From NCBI GenBank assembly GCA_009602735.1, contig WELA01010798.1, positions 13,852-77,851 on the forward strand: a stretch of DNA of 64,000 nt, read 5' to 3'. The DNA comes from Mesotaenium endlicherianum. Lineage: Eukaryota > Streptophyta > Zygnematophyceae > Zygnematales > Mesotaeniaceae. Each line of letters starts with the position of its first letter. Positions within the stretch are counted from its first letter, which is position 1. Positions 1-9,900 of this stretch are shown one piece after another. The notes under the pieces are model-generated. The model saw only the letters and a program-made list of their open reading frames with translations. It was not told the origin of the DNA and ran no database searches. The position numbers were made by a program, and so were the translations under genes.

Positions 1-32
1 AGAGAGAGAGAGAGAGAGGGAGAGAGAGAGAT

Positions 33-92
<60 letters not shown>
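1..92. repeat. (AG)n microsatellite
   Basis: Almost pure AG dinucleotide repeat with a few interruptions (GGG, ATAGGC). It begins at the window edge, so its full length is unknown. Confidence 0.97.
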
Positions 93-96
<4 letters not shown>

Positions 97-1160
97 AAGG
101 ACATTCATAGTGTTCATGTTGTTGATGCTACCCTTCATTTAAATTACTAATTGTTCACAATGAAATTAATATCCATTGTGCACGTATGTGTGTTTTATTT
201 GTCATAAATTTTTTTTGTTTCAAATATTGAATCGTGATATTGGAATTCAATTTTGTTTCCATATTGTGAAAAATTATACACAGATTTTATTTTGTGATGA
301 TAAATTGACGTGCGCTTAATTTTGAATCATATAAACAATTTGTGTTTCTTAAATGTGCGATGACTATTGTGTTATTAGGTTCTTCACTTTTGGGTTGTAC
401 CCTTTTGCTTGTGGAAATAAGAGTTTGATATTCATCATGTGTGCGGTTTGGGCGACACTGGTTGGAAAAATCTAATTTTGATGTTAGGAAAACAAAAACG
501 TACCATGATGTTTTATAAGTTTTTTTTTGGTACGTATACGTACGCGATAGTGAGTATCGCTACAGCAACCTAGGCCGATACACCAGTATGTATAACTCGA
601 ACGCACGAAAAATCCCTCTGTGACAAAGTTTGAGGTCGCATACTCAACAGTCTATTCTCCTCATTCGTTTCATTAATATCCACCACTCTCTAGTAAGTTC
701 CTCTCTTATCTGCGTAGTGCTTTGCTCTTGCTCTGTGTTGCTCGCATTTGGGTTTCATTTGTTGTTGTAAATCATCAACCCAAATTAATTAAAAAAATTA
801 TATAGGGTTCTTTCATGTTTATGAAGATACTCATTGTTTTTTAAGTCTGTATTTATAGGTCACGTAGCCAAGAAGAAACTTCAAATTTCTTGCTGCAATA
901 TGTATTACATCTCTGTCAAAACCTGCAACAACGAAGGAAATTATTCCTTCCCCTCCCTCCATCTCTCCCGTTCATTGTGTATTTGGATGCAAATTGGAGA
1001 TATCATTGGTGTGTTAGGTTGAACCTGCTACTCTTGTTCTCTTTCATGGTACCTTTGGAAGGCGTCACGCCCAGCTTCACGTGTTGGGCCACATGATGCT
1101 CTTGCATCGGCCCTACAGGCTTTGTAGGTCTAGAGCACGTGGGTGGCTGTCCGCGAAAAG
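93..1160. other. AT-rich non-coding DNA, no gene seen
   Basis: The stretch is AT-rich and only short, low-complexity reading frames occur. It contains a palindromic GTACGTATACGTACG at about 533-547. I see no conserved domain, tRNA or clear element end. Confidence 0.5.
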
Positions 1161-1275
1161 AGATGAAAGAAGGGAGGGAGAAAGGAAGGGAAGGACGTAG
1201 GGGAGGGGGAGGTGGGAGGGAGGGAGGGATGGAGTGGAGAGGGAGGGAGAGGGAGGAGAGAGGGAGGGAGGCTTA
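1161..1275. repeat. Polypurine GGGA/GGGAG tract
   Basis: The plus strand is a run of GGGAG, GGGA and GAGA units with very few pyrimidines. Similar polypurine or polypyrimidine tracts recur at 4256-4297, 5440-5500 and 9601-9784. Such tracts can form triplex DNA, but no function is shown here. Confidence 0.9.
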
Positions 1276-1479
1276 GGGTTGGTCGACACCCATTGATGAT
1301 GGGAGCAAGAGTGGGTGCCACTGCTGCAGCCTTGGGAGGTCCCCACAGCTCTAGGTTTTGGGTCGTCTAGAATCTTGTGGTGCAGCGGCTCTGCTCATCT
1401 GGTCCTCGGCGAAGTTGGGGGCAAGAGGGGGGAGGCAAGGAGGGAGTGAAGGGGGGAGCGAGGAGAGAGTGACCCTCTC

Positions 1480-2590
1480 CTTTAGCTCGTTCATGGCCTT
1501 CTCTTGGGATTTCGTCCACACAAGAAGTACATCCTTTTTTACGAGTTCAGTCAAAGGTTTAGCAAATTTGCTATAATCCTTCACAAATTTGCGATAGTAT
1601 TCACTGAGTCCTAGCAAGGCTCTCCGCTTGGTTACATACGCAAGTGCGGAAATTTTGAAAATGGCCTCAGAGATTACAGCCTGAGGGGACATGGCATTGT
1701 TCCCAATCTCATGTCCTAAGTAAGGCACATGTGCCTCAAAGAACCTGCACTTTCCAAGATGCCTAGTGTTAAAATACTCGCGTATTGGCCTAGCTTGCTA
1801 TACCAATACTCCGTATACGCTTTTTTTTAAAAACTTAAAATAATAATGTTTTCTTTTTTTATTTAACAACGAAATAAGATTTTCCCTCTTACAGGCGGAT
1901 GGTTGACAATTTTTTTTTTGATCATTTATTCTTGACGCGCTTGTCATTCTCCACCTAACGTGATGAAATAAATTTACAAATCTCAAACTTTCCACAAGTT
2001 ACAGCCGCAAACACGCTTGGCGTGTTTTGACGTATCTTACGTATAGTTTGACACACCCGTATATACGTATCCGTACAGGCCGTATCCGTACAGGTCATAT
2101 CCGTATTTGAAAACTAGGCCAAGATGCAGCGTCATCTGGGATTTCTCCAGGCGTTGGAATACTTGTTCCAAGTGCTCGAGGTGTTGCTCAACTAATTTGC
2201 TACATACAACAACATCATCAATGTATGGCTTTGCAAAGTCTTACCCCTCCAGCACCTTGTCCATAGTACTATGGAAAATAGCAGGGGCGTTTTTCAACCC
2301 AAATGGCATCATTGTCCACTGCCATAGTTCCCTTCGAGCCCAGAAAGCGATCTTACCTCGATCTTCTGTTTTCACAAGGATGTGGTTGAAGCCTTGGCGC
2401 AGATCAATAATGTTGAACACCTTCTCAAAGGTGGCAACAGAGAAGATCCGCTCCGGCGTACGCATTACATAGCTGTCTGGCTCGGTGTAGAGATTTAACA
2501 TCCTGTAATCACCACACATGCGGGTGGCAGTGTAATTGCCATCTTCATCTTTCTGCGCAACTATTCCTGTGGGAGCCCCATGTATTGAAT
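1480..2590 (-). mobile_element. Decayed Ty3/gypsy reverse transcriptase fragment
   Basis: Two stretches of minus-strand sequence carry gypsy RT signatures. The right part (about 2241-2519) has a YRMLN segment, DLRQGFNHI and MPFGLKNAP. The left part (about 1490-1728) has PYLGHE and LGLSEYYRKF, typical of the RT thumb and connection. A 357-bp foreign insertion (1762-2118) lies between them. No LTR, integrase or gag of this copy is visible, so it is an old, broken fragment. It belongs to a different lineage from the intact chromoviruses further right. Confidence 0.85.
1762..2118. mobile_element. MITE with 8-bp TSD, hAT-like by TSD length
   Basis: This 357-bp AT-rich, non-coding insertion lies inside the gypsy RT fossil. 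Both sides carry the 8-bp direct duplication CCAAGATG (1754-1761 and 2119-2126). The ends form imperfect terminal inverted repeats: CCTAGTGTTAAAATAC on the left against CCTAGTTTTCAAATAC read inward from the right (14 of 16 match). The short length, the absence of an ORF and the 8-bp TSD fit a non-autonomous DNA transposon. The hAT assignment rests on TSD length only. Confidence 0.75.
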
Positions 2591-3261
2591 TGGATTTGGA
2601 TCAGGTATTAATCATTGAGTGCAAAAAGGCGCTTTGTTTCTTCGTCTCAATTTAATCATAAGCTTGATGGTAATACCTTTGGGAAGGCCAATATATATAG
2701 CATTCTGCGGGCAGCCTCGTAGTAATTTCGTTCACTAACCTTCGACTTGCATGTCCTAAATCAAAGACCTAGTGCCAATATGCAAGTACTTGTGTATCAA
2801 TCAATGTACATGGGGAATTTAATTTCCATTTTTTGTTTTTATTGACTCATTATATTGAGTCACACAAATTTACAACAATAGAGTGAGAAGTTTGATCTGT
2901 ATGAAGTTTAGTAGCTGCAATACCCTATTTGAACCACCCATTGCAACCTCCTTCTTGTAGGGTTGAATGCCTTTTGTTTGCTTTTAATGAATATATATCT
3001 ATAGCTGGCTGATAAATCTGTTTTTTTTTTTAAAGCTTCAATCATCGTCGGCTATCTTGCTTCGTCCGCACGTTTTATCATTTCGATGGCAACGCGTAGT
3101 TGATGGCTTCACACGATTGACGACCGGGTTCCTTGCAGTCCATTTCAGTCTCCCGCTTGCACATTACCCCCTAGTACCACACAAGCGGTTTCCGTCGCTC
3201 GAGAAGATCCCCAGTACAGTGGCGTGTCGTCGATGGCGTCGTTCACACACTCTCGCATGAT
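2591..3261. other. Unassigned AT-rich DNA
   Basis: No convincing coding region occurs here. The stretch includes T-runs near 3020-3035 and lies between the RT fossil and the upstream region of the MSRB1-like gene. Confidence 0.4.
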
Positions 3262-3475
3262 TCAGCTCTCGTCAGCTCTCTGACGAGAGCTGACAGCTCC
3301 TGACGCGGTACAACGCTTAAATGTGACCTGCTCACATTTTGGAAAATGTGAGTTGCTTTCCTTTGGATCGAGTGCCCCAAAGCGCACAGTTTGCAAAAGT
3401 GAATTTGGGCTCAAGCGCCCAAATCTCGTACATGTCGTTTTCGACAACTTTGCCCAAAAAAATGGGCCAAAGTTG
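3262..3475. repeat. Cluster of four short perfect or near-perfect hairpins
   Basis: Four inverted repeats follow one another. (1) A 14-bp stem at 3262-3275/3280-3293 with loop CTCT. (2) CTCACATTTT/AAAATGTGAG at 3331-3352 with loop GG. (3) ATTTGGGC/GCCCAAAT at 3403-3424. (4) CAACTTTGCCCA against TGGGCCAAAGTTG at 3445-3475 with one bulged base. The cluster ends 175 bp upstream of the MSRB1-like start codon. It could be part of a foldback element or a regulatory region; nothing in the sequence decides this. Confidence 0.85.
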
Positions 3476-3650
3476 GGAGCACGGGTTGCCTGACCAGACA
3501 TCACATATAATCTGACCGGAACCTTGTACACAAGCTCCATTCAGCTCCATTCTAGTATGTACGTTATCCGTACAATGTCCTCGTTGCTCGCCACCCGACG
3601 CATCTCGCCGAGTCTCGGCACAATTCCACAGCAGCTTCGTTCTCGGTTAT

Positions 3651-5912
3651 ATGGAAGCATGCACGGTCTCAGCGAGGAGGTGCATGAGCATTGCAAGCAT
3701 ATGCCAGCGTATGCTGTCGCTTCGGTATTTAGCTCCGATGATCTCTGCTCTGTCTCCTCAGTCTAATAAGTCGCTTGTGTATGGATTTCATACTTCAGTG
3801 TCTGTGAAGAATTGGAAAGGAAGGCCATCAGTACCTCGAGTATCTATAAGAAGTACATCTTGGATCTCTGGAATCAAATTATCCCATCAGAAAGCAGCTA
3901 ATATGGGGAACGGACATGGGAGCAGTAAAATGGCCCGTTCCTCACTGGAGGAACAAAAGGGTGGTGAGTGCCTCTGTCAGCTGTCTGGATTCATCAATAT
4001 GGGCCATCTTCCCTCTTGTGGCTTCTCTTTTCATCTTTGTTTTAAGGACGAGTATGGTATGGTGTTGCAGGGTACCAGTCCCTTCTGTATAGCGTCCTTT
4101 AAGCAGCTTAAGAGTGTGAGCGACTTGCTGCCCAGTTTGGGCTCAAAGTTATTGGAGTATATATGTGTCGTCATTTGTTCGGTGCCAATGGACTAGTCTT
4201 GAAATATCCAGCCGCTACTCGGCTGCGTGCTGGTATGATTCATAGCTGGACTCTCTGCCTCCCTCCCTCCCTCCCTCCCTCCCTCCCTCCTTCCCCTGAC
4301 TCTAAGAGTCTTAGGTGGTGAGGAAGGTGCTCCATGTTTCCTGTAAGCACGTTCAAACACGTCCTAGCAAATACGACTCTCATCTCCTCTAGTGATGGTC
4401 GCGGAAATTGGACGCAGTGGAATTGAAAGCTGCAGTGCCTGTATGACCGAATCAGATGTGAGCAGAGCGCACAATTTCCCCCCCTCGCGGGAGACAGGAA
4501 CAGGGTGTACCAGGGCAGCATTGAATGTCATTCTCTTAGCACGTTGTTGTGTGCAGATACACAGAATGAGTGGAAGAAGGTTAGCGAGGAGGAGTGGAGG
4601 AAGCGACTGACATCGCAGCAGTTTCACGTCGCTCGCAAGCACGGCACTGAAGCTGCTTTTTCTGGGTACGCATGCCCTTTCTCTGGTCATTGCTGTGCTG
4701 CTGCTCTCTGTCAACTCGCCTAACCCACATAGATGTCATTGTGTCTGGAGATGATGCAATACTTTGTTCTGCTGAGTTATAATGGAGTGGGGTGCGGAGA
4801 CATATGCACACGCATACATACACACACAGGCGCACACACATATGCATACAATGGCACATATGGGCATGAGGACTTGTGCAAGCATGGACGCAAGAGCAGA
4901 GGCATGGACAGGTCAACATTTTTAGTGGCCAGTATCCCCCCATGGATCCCCCCCTCTCCCTGCCTCACCCATTCTCTGAATCTTTCAAAAGGGCAATGGT
5001 TTGCCTCACCGGGTGTGGGGTAGTGTGCATGCTGGCGGGTGACAGGAAGTATTGGAACGAGAAGCAGAAGGGCACGTACATGTGCGTGTGCTGTGCCACC
5101 CCCCTCTTCAGGTCAATTGTTTTTGCCCTCTTTCCTCTTCCCTCCATCCGCTTGTGCCCTCTCCTGCAAGGAGTCGCGTCTGAGCTCACACTTAAGCACA
5201 AGTTGGAGGTGGCAGATGTACAGTCCATACCAGAAATTCCTGTGCCTCTTTTATGCAACGTGTCAGCATACAATGTAAAGTTGTTGATGTACTGCTTATA
5301 CGGAAGATGTGTGTTGGCTCTTGTAGTGGAAGGGGCCAACGAGGAAGGTCGCGCGCACCTCATGGAGGGGCATGCTTATGGGGCGTACTGGCACAGGCAG
5401 GGGGCATGTGTGGAGAGGCCCCCCTGCTCCATATGCTCCCTCCATACCTCCCCCCCCCCTTGTCTCTCTCTCCTTTCTCTCCCTCCCTTCCTCCCTTCCT
5501 CTGATCTGATTGTGGGTGAGTTGTGCAGCTCGGACACGAAGTTTGATAGCGGCACAGGGTGGCCGTCGTACTATGACAAGGTTGGCAGCAACGTGAGGGA
5601 GAAATCCGACTGGTCAATCCCGTTCATGCCCAGGACAGAAGTTTTGTGTGCTGTTTGCAATGCTCATTTGGGGCACGTGTTCAACGACGGGCCCAGGCCA
5701 ACGGGTCTGAGATACTGCATCAACAGGTACATGGTTGCTCGTGTCTGCCCGCCATACTGTGCTTGCATCGTTCACGTGTTCTCATTTCTCGTAGGAGCCT
5801 GGAGGTCGCCTTGTCACCGTAGGAATTTGACTGTACTTTCAACATATGTTCTGCATACAGCCGAGTAGGCTACAAGCAAGTGCTTCAAGGAGGGACAGGA
5901 AGAGGAGCGTGA
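3651..5912 (+). CDS. MSRB1: Peptide-methionine (R)-S-oxide reductase, plastid MSRB1 type (5 exons)
   Basis: Exons by phase-matched GT-AG junctions: 3651-3963, 4557-4665, 5046-5111, 5529-5726 and 5861-5912, giving 245 residues. MsrB enzymes reduce methionine-R-sulfoxide in proteins. Residues 1-104 (exon 1) are rich in Ser, Arg and Ala and resemble an organelle transit peptide; exon 2 opens the SelR domain (EEEWRKRL). Zinc ligands are C154/C157 (CVCC) and C203/C206 (CAVC). The catalytic cysteine is C226 in RYCINS. The usual resolving-Cys position in the DSGTGWP motif is Thr172, so this is a 1-Cys enzyme like Arabidopsis plastid MSRB1, a class that generally relies on thioredoxin-like or glutaredoxin regeneration. 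The C-terminal exon is short and less conserved. Introns 1 and 3 hold CCCT and C-rich tracts. An extra 5' exon cannot be excluded. The family call is very secure; the N-terminus less so. Confidence 0.93.
4256..4297. repeat. (CCCT)n tract in MSRB1 intron 1
   Basis: About ten tandem CCCT units follow a GCCT start. The tract lies entirely within intron 1 (3964-4556) of the MSRB1-like gene. Confidence 0.95.
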
Positions 5913-6475
5913 AGGAGGGGAGCAGCCTTGGCTACCCACCCCACTTATCAGTGTGTCTTTGAGGCTCTGTGCCTGTTGGGGGGTCCATCTGTTGTTCTGC
6001 TGCTTTTTTTGATTCTCTTTCTAGTGCGCTGGGCGTCGCTTCTGGCCAAATGTTGGACTAGGTATTTACTGGTCATCCCTGCACGTCAGCATTACAGCAG
6101 TTGTTGAATGGAACATGTGTGGGTATAGTCTTCTTTCTGCTGCTAAGTATCTCTTATATTGCGTGTGTCTGGTTCTATGAACTTTGTGCAGCGCCTCTCT
6201 GAATCTGAAGACGTAAACGGAAGGAACGTTCGATGCCCACTGGGAAGTCTCGTAGGTTCTGTCTTCTCAATTAGTTGCCCTTGTATTCGTGACAAGATGC
6301 CGAGCTGTTATCGCAGAAACGACATCTTCATACAAGGTAGTACGTACATAACTGTAATTTCACCAGGTTGTACAAAGAAGAACTATGTAGTAATCACCCC
6401 ATTCATCCTCCATAATCGAGCACCACTTGTGTCGAATTCTCCCAAATATTTGCTATTACTGGGTGACTCCAAGCA
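5913..6475. other. Convergent intergenic region
   Basis: This is the 3' flank of the MSRB1-like gene, probably including its 3' UTR. I see no conserved coding sequence and no canonical AATAAA signal close to the stop codon. Confidence 0.4.
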
Positions 6476-6863
6476 CTAATATAAGGGTTGTAGTCTTTCT
6501 CGGATGCAAAATAATCTGTCCACAATTTTTCTGTTGTGTTGGTGCCATTGTGCTTTGTAATGAGTAGGACCACTGTAGACAGGTCGATAGTCATGTGCCG
6601 ATGTGTTAAATGCGCATGCCAGGTCATGCGCCTGGCAATTGCGGGTGCCTTTATAAAGATTAGAATCATGCTTCTCTACTTAATGTGCTCTTGCTCAATA
6701 TTCGCCTGGCAAGGATTATGCAAGGGTGATACGTATATGGTCCCGAGAGAAGCCGAAGTTCAGGGTAAGCAATAACAGGACATTTGTCTTCATTGAGGGC
6801 ATCATGAAGCAACTGGCAGGTTGTGCCACGAGTCAGATCTCGCAGTGGAAGATCATTCAGCAT
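6476..6863 (-). CDS. Unassigned possible two-exon 3' gene piece
   Basis: Two minus-strand open stretches can be linked with consistent phase: 6863-6733 (after a CAG acceptor, starting at ATG, with donor GTATCA) and 6572-6476 (acceptor TCTACAG, ending at TAG). The first reads MLNDLPLRDLTRG...; the second includes HYKAQWHQHN and KIVDRLF. The composition is protein-like, but I recognise no family. It lies just downstream of the O-fucosyltransferase stop codon at 6991 on the same strand. It could be an alternative 3' end of that gene, a separate small gene, or chance. A second reading of the last exon is also open. Confidence 0.25.
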
Positions 6864-6990
6864 CTGTACTCGACTCAACATAAAGCTGCAATAATAAATG
6901 CAAATCCAAAGAGTGAAAACCATCGGTATTGCGAGCCCAAATTCCTAATTACGATCGTGTTGCAAGCATTACAGCGTATATGAGAAAACC

Positions 6991-9900
6991 TCATGAATTG
7001 GCAGGAGCAAACTGCCAGTTGTTGCTTGGATAGTCTCTTCCTTTCAGCTTTCTCATATAAATAATCTCCCGTGTGAAACTACCCCAGCGCCCTGAACAAG
7101 CTAAAGGTGGACGAAGAAAAAGATTAGCTTTTGAAGACACGATCTTATCCAAGATGCCCTGCGTCAGCAAACGGCACCACAGTGTGTCATCCACACAGGA
7201 AATACACACAACCATGTCAAGCAAACATGCCAACTTGACATAGCTCATCCAGTGCAGTATCCTCAGCCCACCTTGTCCCAACATTACAACCAGGAAGGGA
7301 GCAAAAGAGAAACGGCCCTTGGCCAACCCTTAGCAGCATCATCCGGCTCAACAGCAGAGTGCTCCACATGACCCACACATGGACACATGCTCGCCCTGAC
7401 TGACAGTCCTCCTGCTACTGCTGGCATTGCTGCTGCATTCCACTTCAATACAACTTCTCACCTGAATGCCCAAGTCCAGCGTCGGAAATTTCTTATCGAA
7501 GGAATCCCACGTCACCGGCGACAGCTCGGCATGGATCTCCTGCACGTCCCACAAGCACGTCTAAGAGATGCTTTGCCATAGCGGGACCAAGTCCTGAACA
7601 ACCCTCGACCGCATCCACTGCACAAATGACATTCATCACCCACTCTGTGCCAGTACTACAATTGCTTCGTCCAATAACACCAGCCGCTGATAAGCGTCGC
7701 GGAGACAAATGCCAGTTGTTGAAGAGACCAGCCTGGACACCACTGAGATGCAAGCAGGTAGAACCCGAGAGCGAGAATGTGCATGTTCCGCACTGCAAGT
7801 GTGTCCGCATGCGTGAGCTGACCTTGATAGCTTCTTGGGCCCATTTCTGCATTCTTGGAGGGATTGAATAAAAGGAGCCGGAGTTTGGACGGCCGTCAGG
7901 CGCCATGTCAGCAGCGAGGAACACGCCCGTGAAGTTGTATCGCTGGCGCTCAGAATGTGCATCACACCAAGTCAGTCCACAGCCAGTCGGCGTATCATTT
8001 ACTAGCCTCAGTCACAAGCCAAGGTGGGTGGGCCTGCTGCGGACAGCGGTGGTATGACACATAGGCAGGACTTGAGAACTTCACTTATGGTGGACCTCAT
8101 GGGCAGTCTGCAAGCATACCCCGCCATCAAAGTTGCAGCATAAACGCATTTCTGCCTATGTCTATGCACGTTCGTGTGATGCTTGCGTGCATGCATGTTC
8201 TTGTACTGCTTAGGGCCCACAGCAGCAGCAGCAGTTGTAGATGTCTTGCACCTTGCAGGTACACACAGACTTCAAGGGAGGGGGATGGCAAACGAAGTGG
8301 CTCTAGATTATAGGGCGGCGCTGCTGCTGCCGCTGCCTCCGTCCCCCCCAGAAATTGAGAAAGAGGACTGCAGAGGGAGTGGATGAAGGCGCTGCTCACA
8401 CACCCGGAGAAGCTTCTTGGCGGTCCAGATGAGGCCCTGCGTGCAGCTGCGCATGAGCGACGCACTCATGTCACGCTGCAGCAGCGCCCACTCTGTGCGC
8501 CAGTGGATGGCCAGGTATGCGGGACCCAAGCACTCGCGCATGACCACATCGCCCACGTCGTGCAGCTGCGGCGAGTACGTGATGTTCTCGCGCGCTTCCT
8601 GCACCACACTTCCCTAGCAGGTGTGTCACTCTCCAAGGTGGGCGCGTGTCACGGGGCGGACCACTCTAAGGAAGCAGGCAAGGGCAAGCCACTTGGAGCG
8701 AGGGACGCCCGCAAGTACAACAGGCAAGCACCCACCTCGACAGCTGGCGGGCCGCGGAAGAACATGTTGTCGCCGACCTTGAAGAGCACCACAAGGTCCT
8801 TGTCCGCGCTCTTGTCGCGCAGCATCTGCAGGAGGTCAATCTGCGCGTCGTCCAGCAGCGCTAATGGGCGCTCCTCAATGCAGAAGGCGTTGCGGAAGAG
8901 CACAGCGTTCTGCGCAAACATGTGCTGGCTCGACAGCGCCGTGCCATTGATGGTGTCCTGCCGCCCACGCGCCGGCACACTACAATCACACATGCATGAG
9001 ACTCACATTGGCAGCAAGGAGAGCGCCCACTGAAGTTGCCGCGGTGGAGATAGCGACAGAGAATGACTGCAGCCCGGGGCGTACTGGCTAGCACCAGCCA
9101 GCGTGCACTCCAGACTGCTGCTGCTCATACTGCTGGCGGCCTATGCGCCCACTTTGGCTCTTTTCTTTGCCTAATCTCACACCATTGGCAGCACACACCT
9201 AATCATACACTCGTACATACAAAGATGACAAGTTGACGCTACAGCGCCCTTCAGGAAGGAGGAAAACGGAGGTAGATATGGAAAGGTGCGGGGCGCAGAC
9301 CGACCTTGGGTTCGCACAGGCGCCAGAGGCGATCGTCACAAAGGTGCCGCCTCTTCTTGAGAAAGAGACTCAAAATTTCCGGGCGCCTCCCAAGCCTCTG
9401 CTTGCATCCAAATAACTCCCACCAACATGCACAATGAGGGAAGGGGCCGTGGAGCAAAAGCTGGAGAAGCCAGATGAGAATCAATGTCACTCAGCAACTT
9501 GGCACAACTGGGCCCCTGACCTCCACTGCCAGCCTGCCTACCTGCCTGCCCATTTCTGCCTACGCCCATAACCCCCCACCCACACACGTACACAGAGAAA
9601 AAGAGAGAGGTGTAGGGAGAGGGAGGGAGAAGGAGGGAGGGAGGGAGCGAGGGAGGGAGGAAGAGAGAGGGAGGGAGAGGGAGGGAGGGAGAGGGAGGGA
9701 GAGGGAGGCAAGGAAGAGGGAGGGAGGGAGAGAGAGGGAGAGAGGGAAGGAGGGAGAGATGGAGGGAAAGAGGGAGAGAGGGAGTCATACACACCTCCAC
9801 CTCAGAAAGGTAGAAGTCTTCAGTGACCCAATCCACAAACTCGCCGATCTGCAAAGTATCAAAGTACGTGCACAGCGGCAGGTGCCTGTCCAGCCCCATG

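Noticed and set aside
4876-5868. Single 330-residue protein on the plus strand
   Set aside because: It reads through MSRB1 introns 2 to 4; only its conserved exon parts are coding, as splice signals and phases show.
7636-7740. Extra O-FucT exon with a RLVLLDEAIVVLAQ segment
   Set aside because: Joining exons 8 and 9 directly gives a continuous family-like sequence (AQEAIK then EIHAELSP). The extra piece would need unsupported splice sites.
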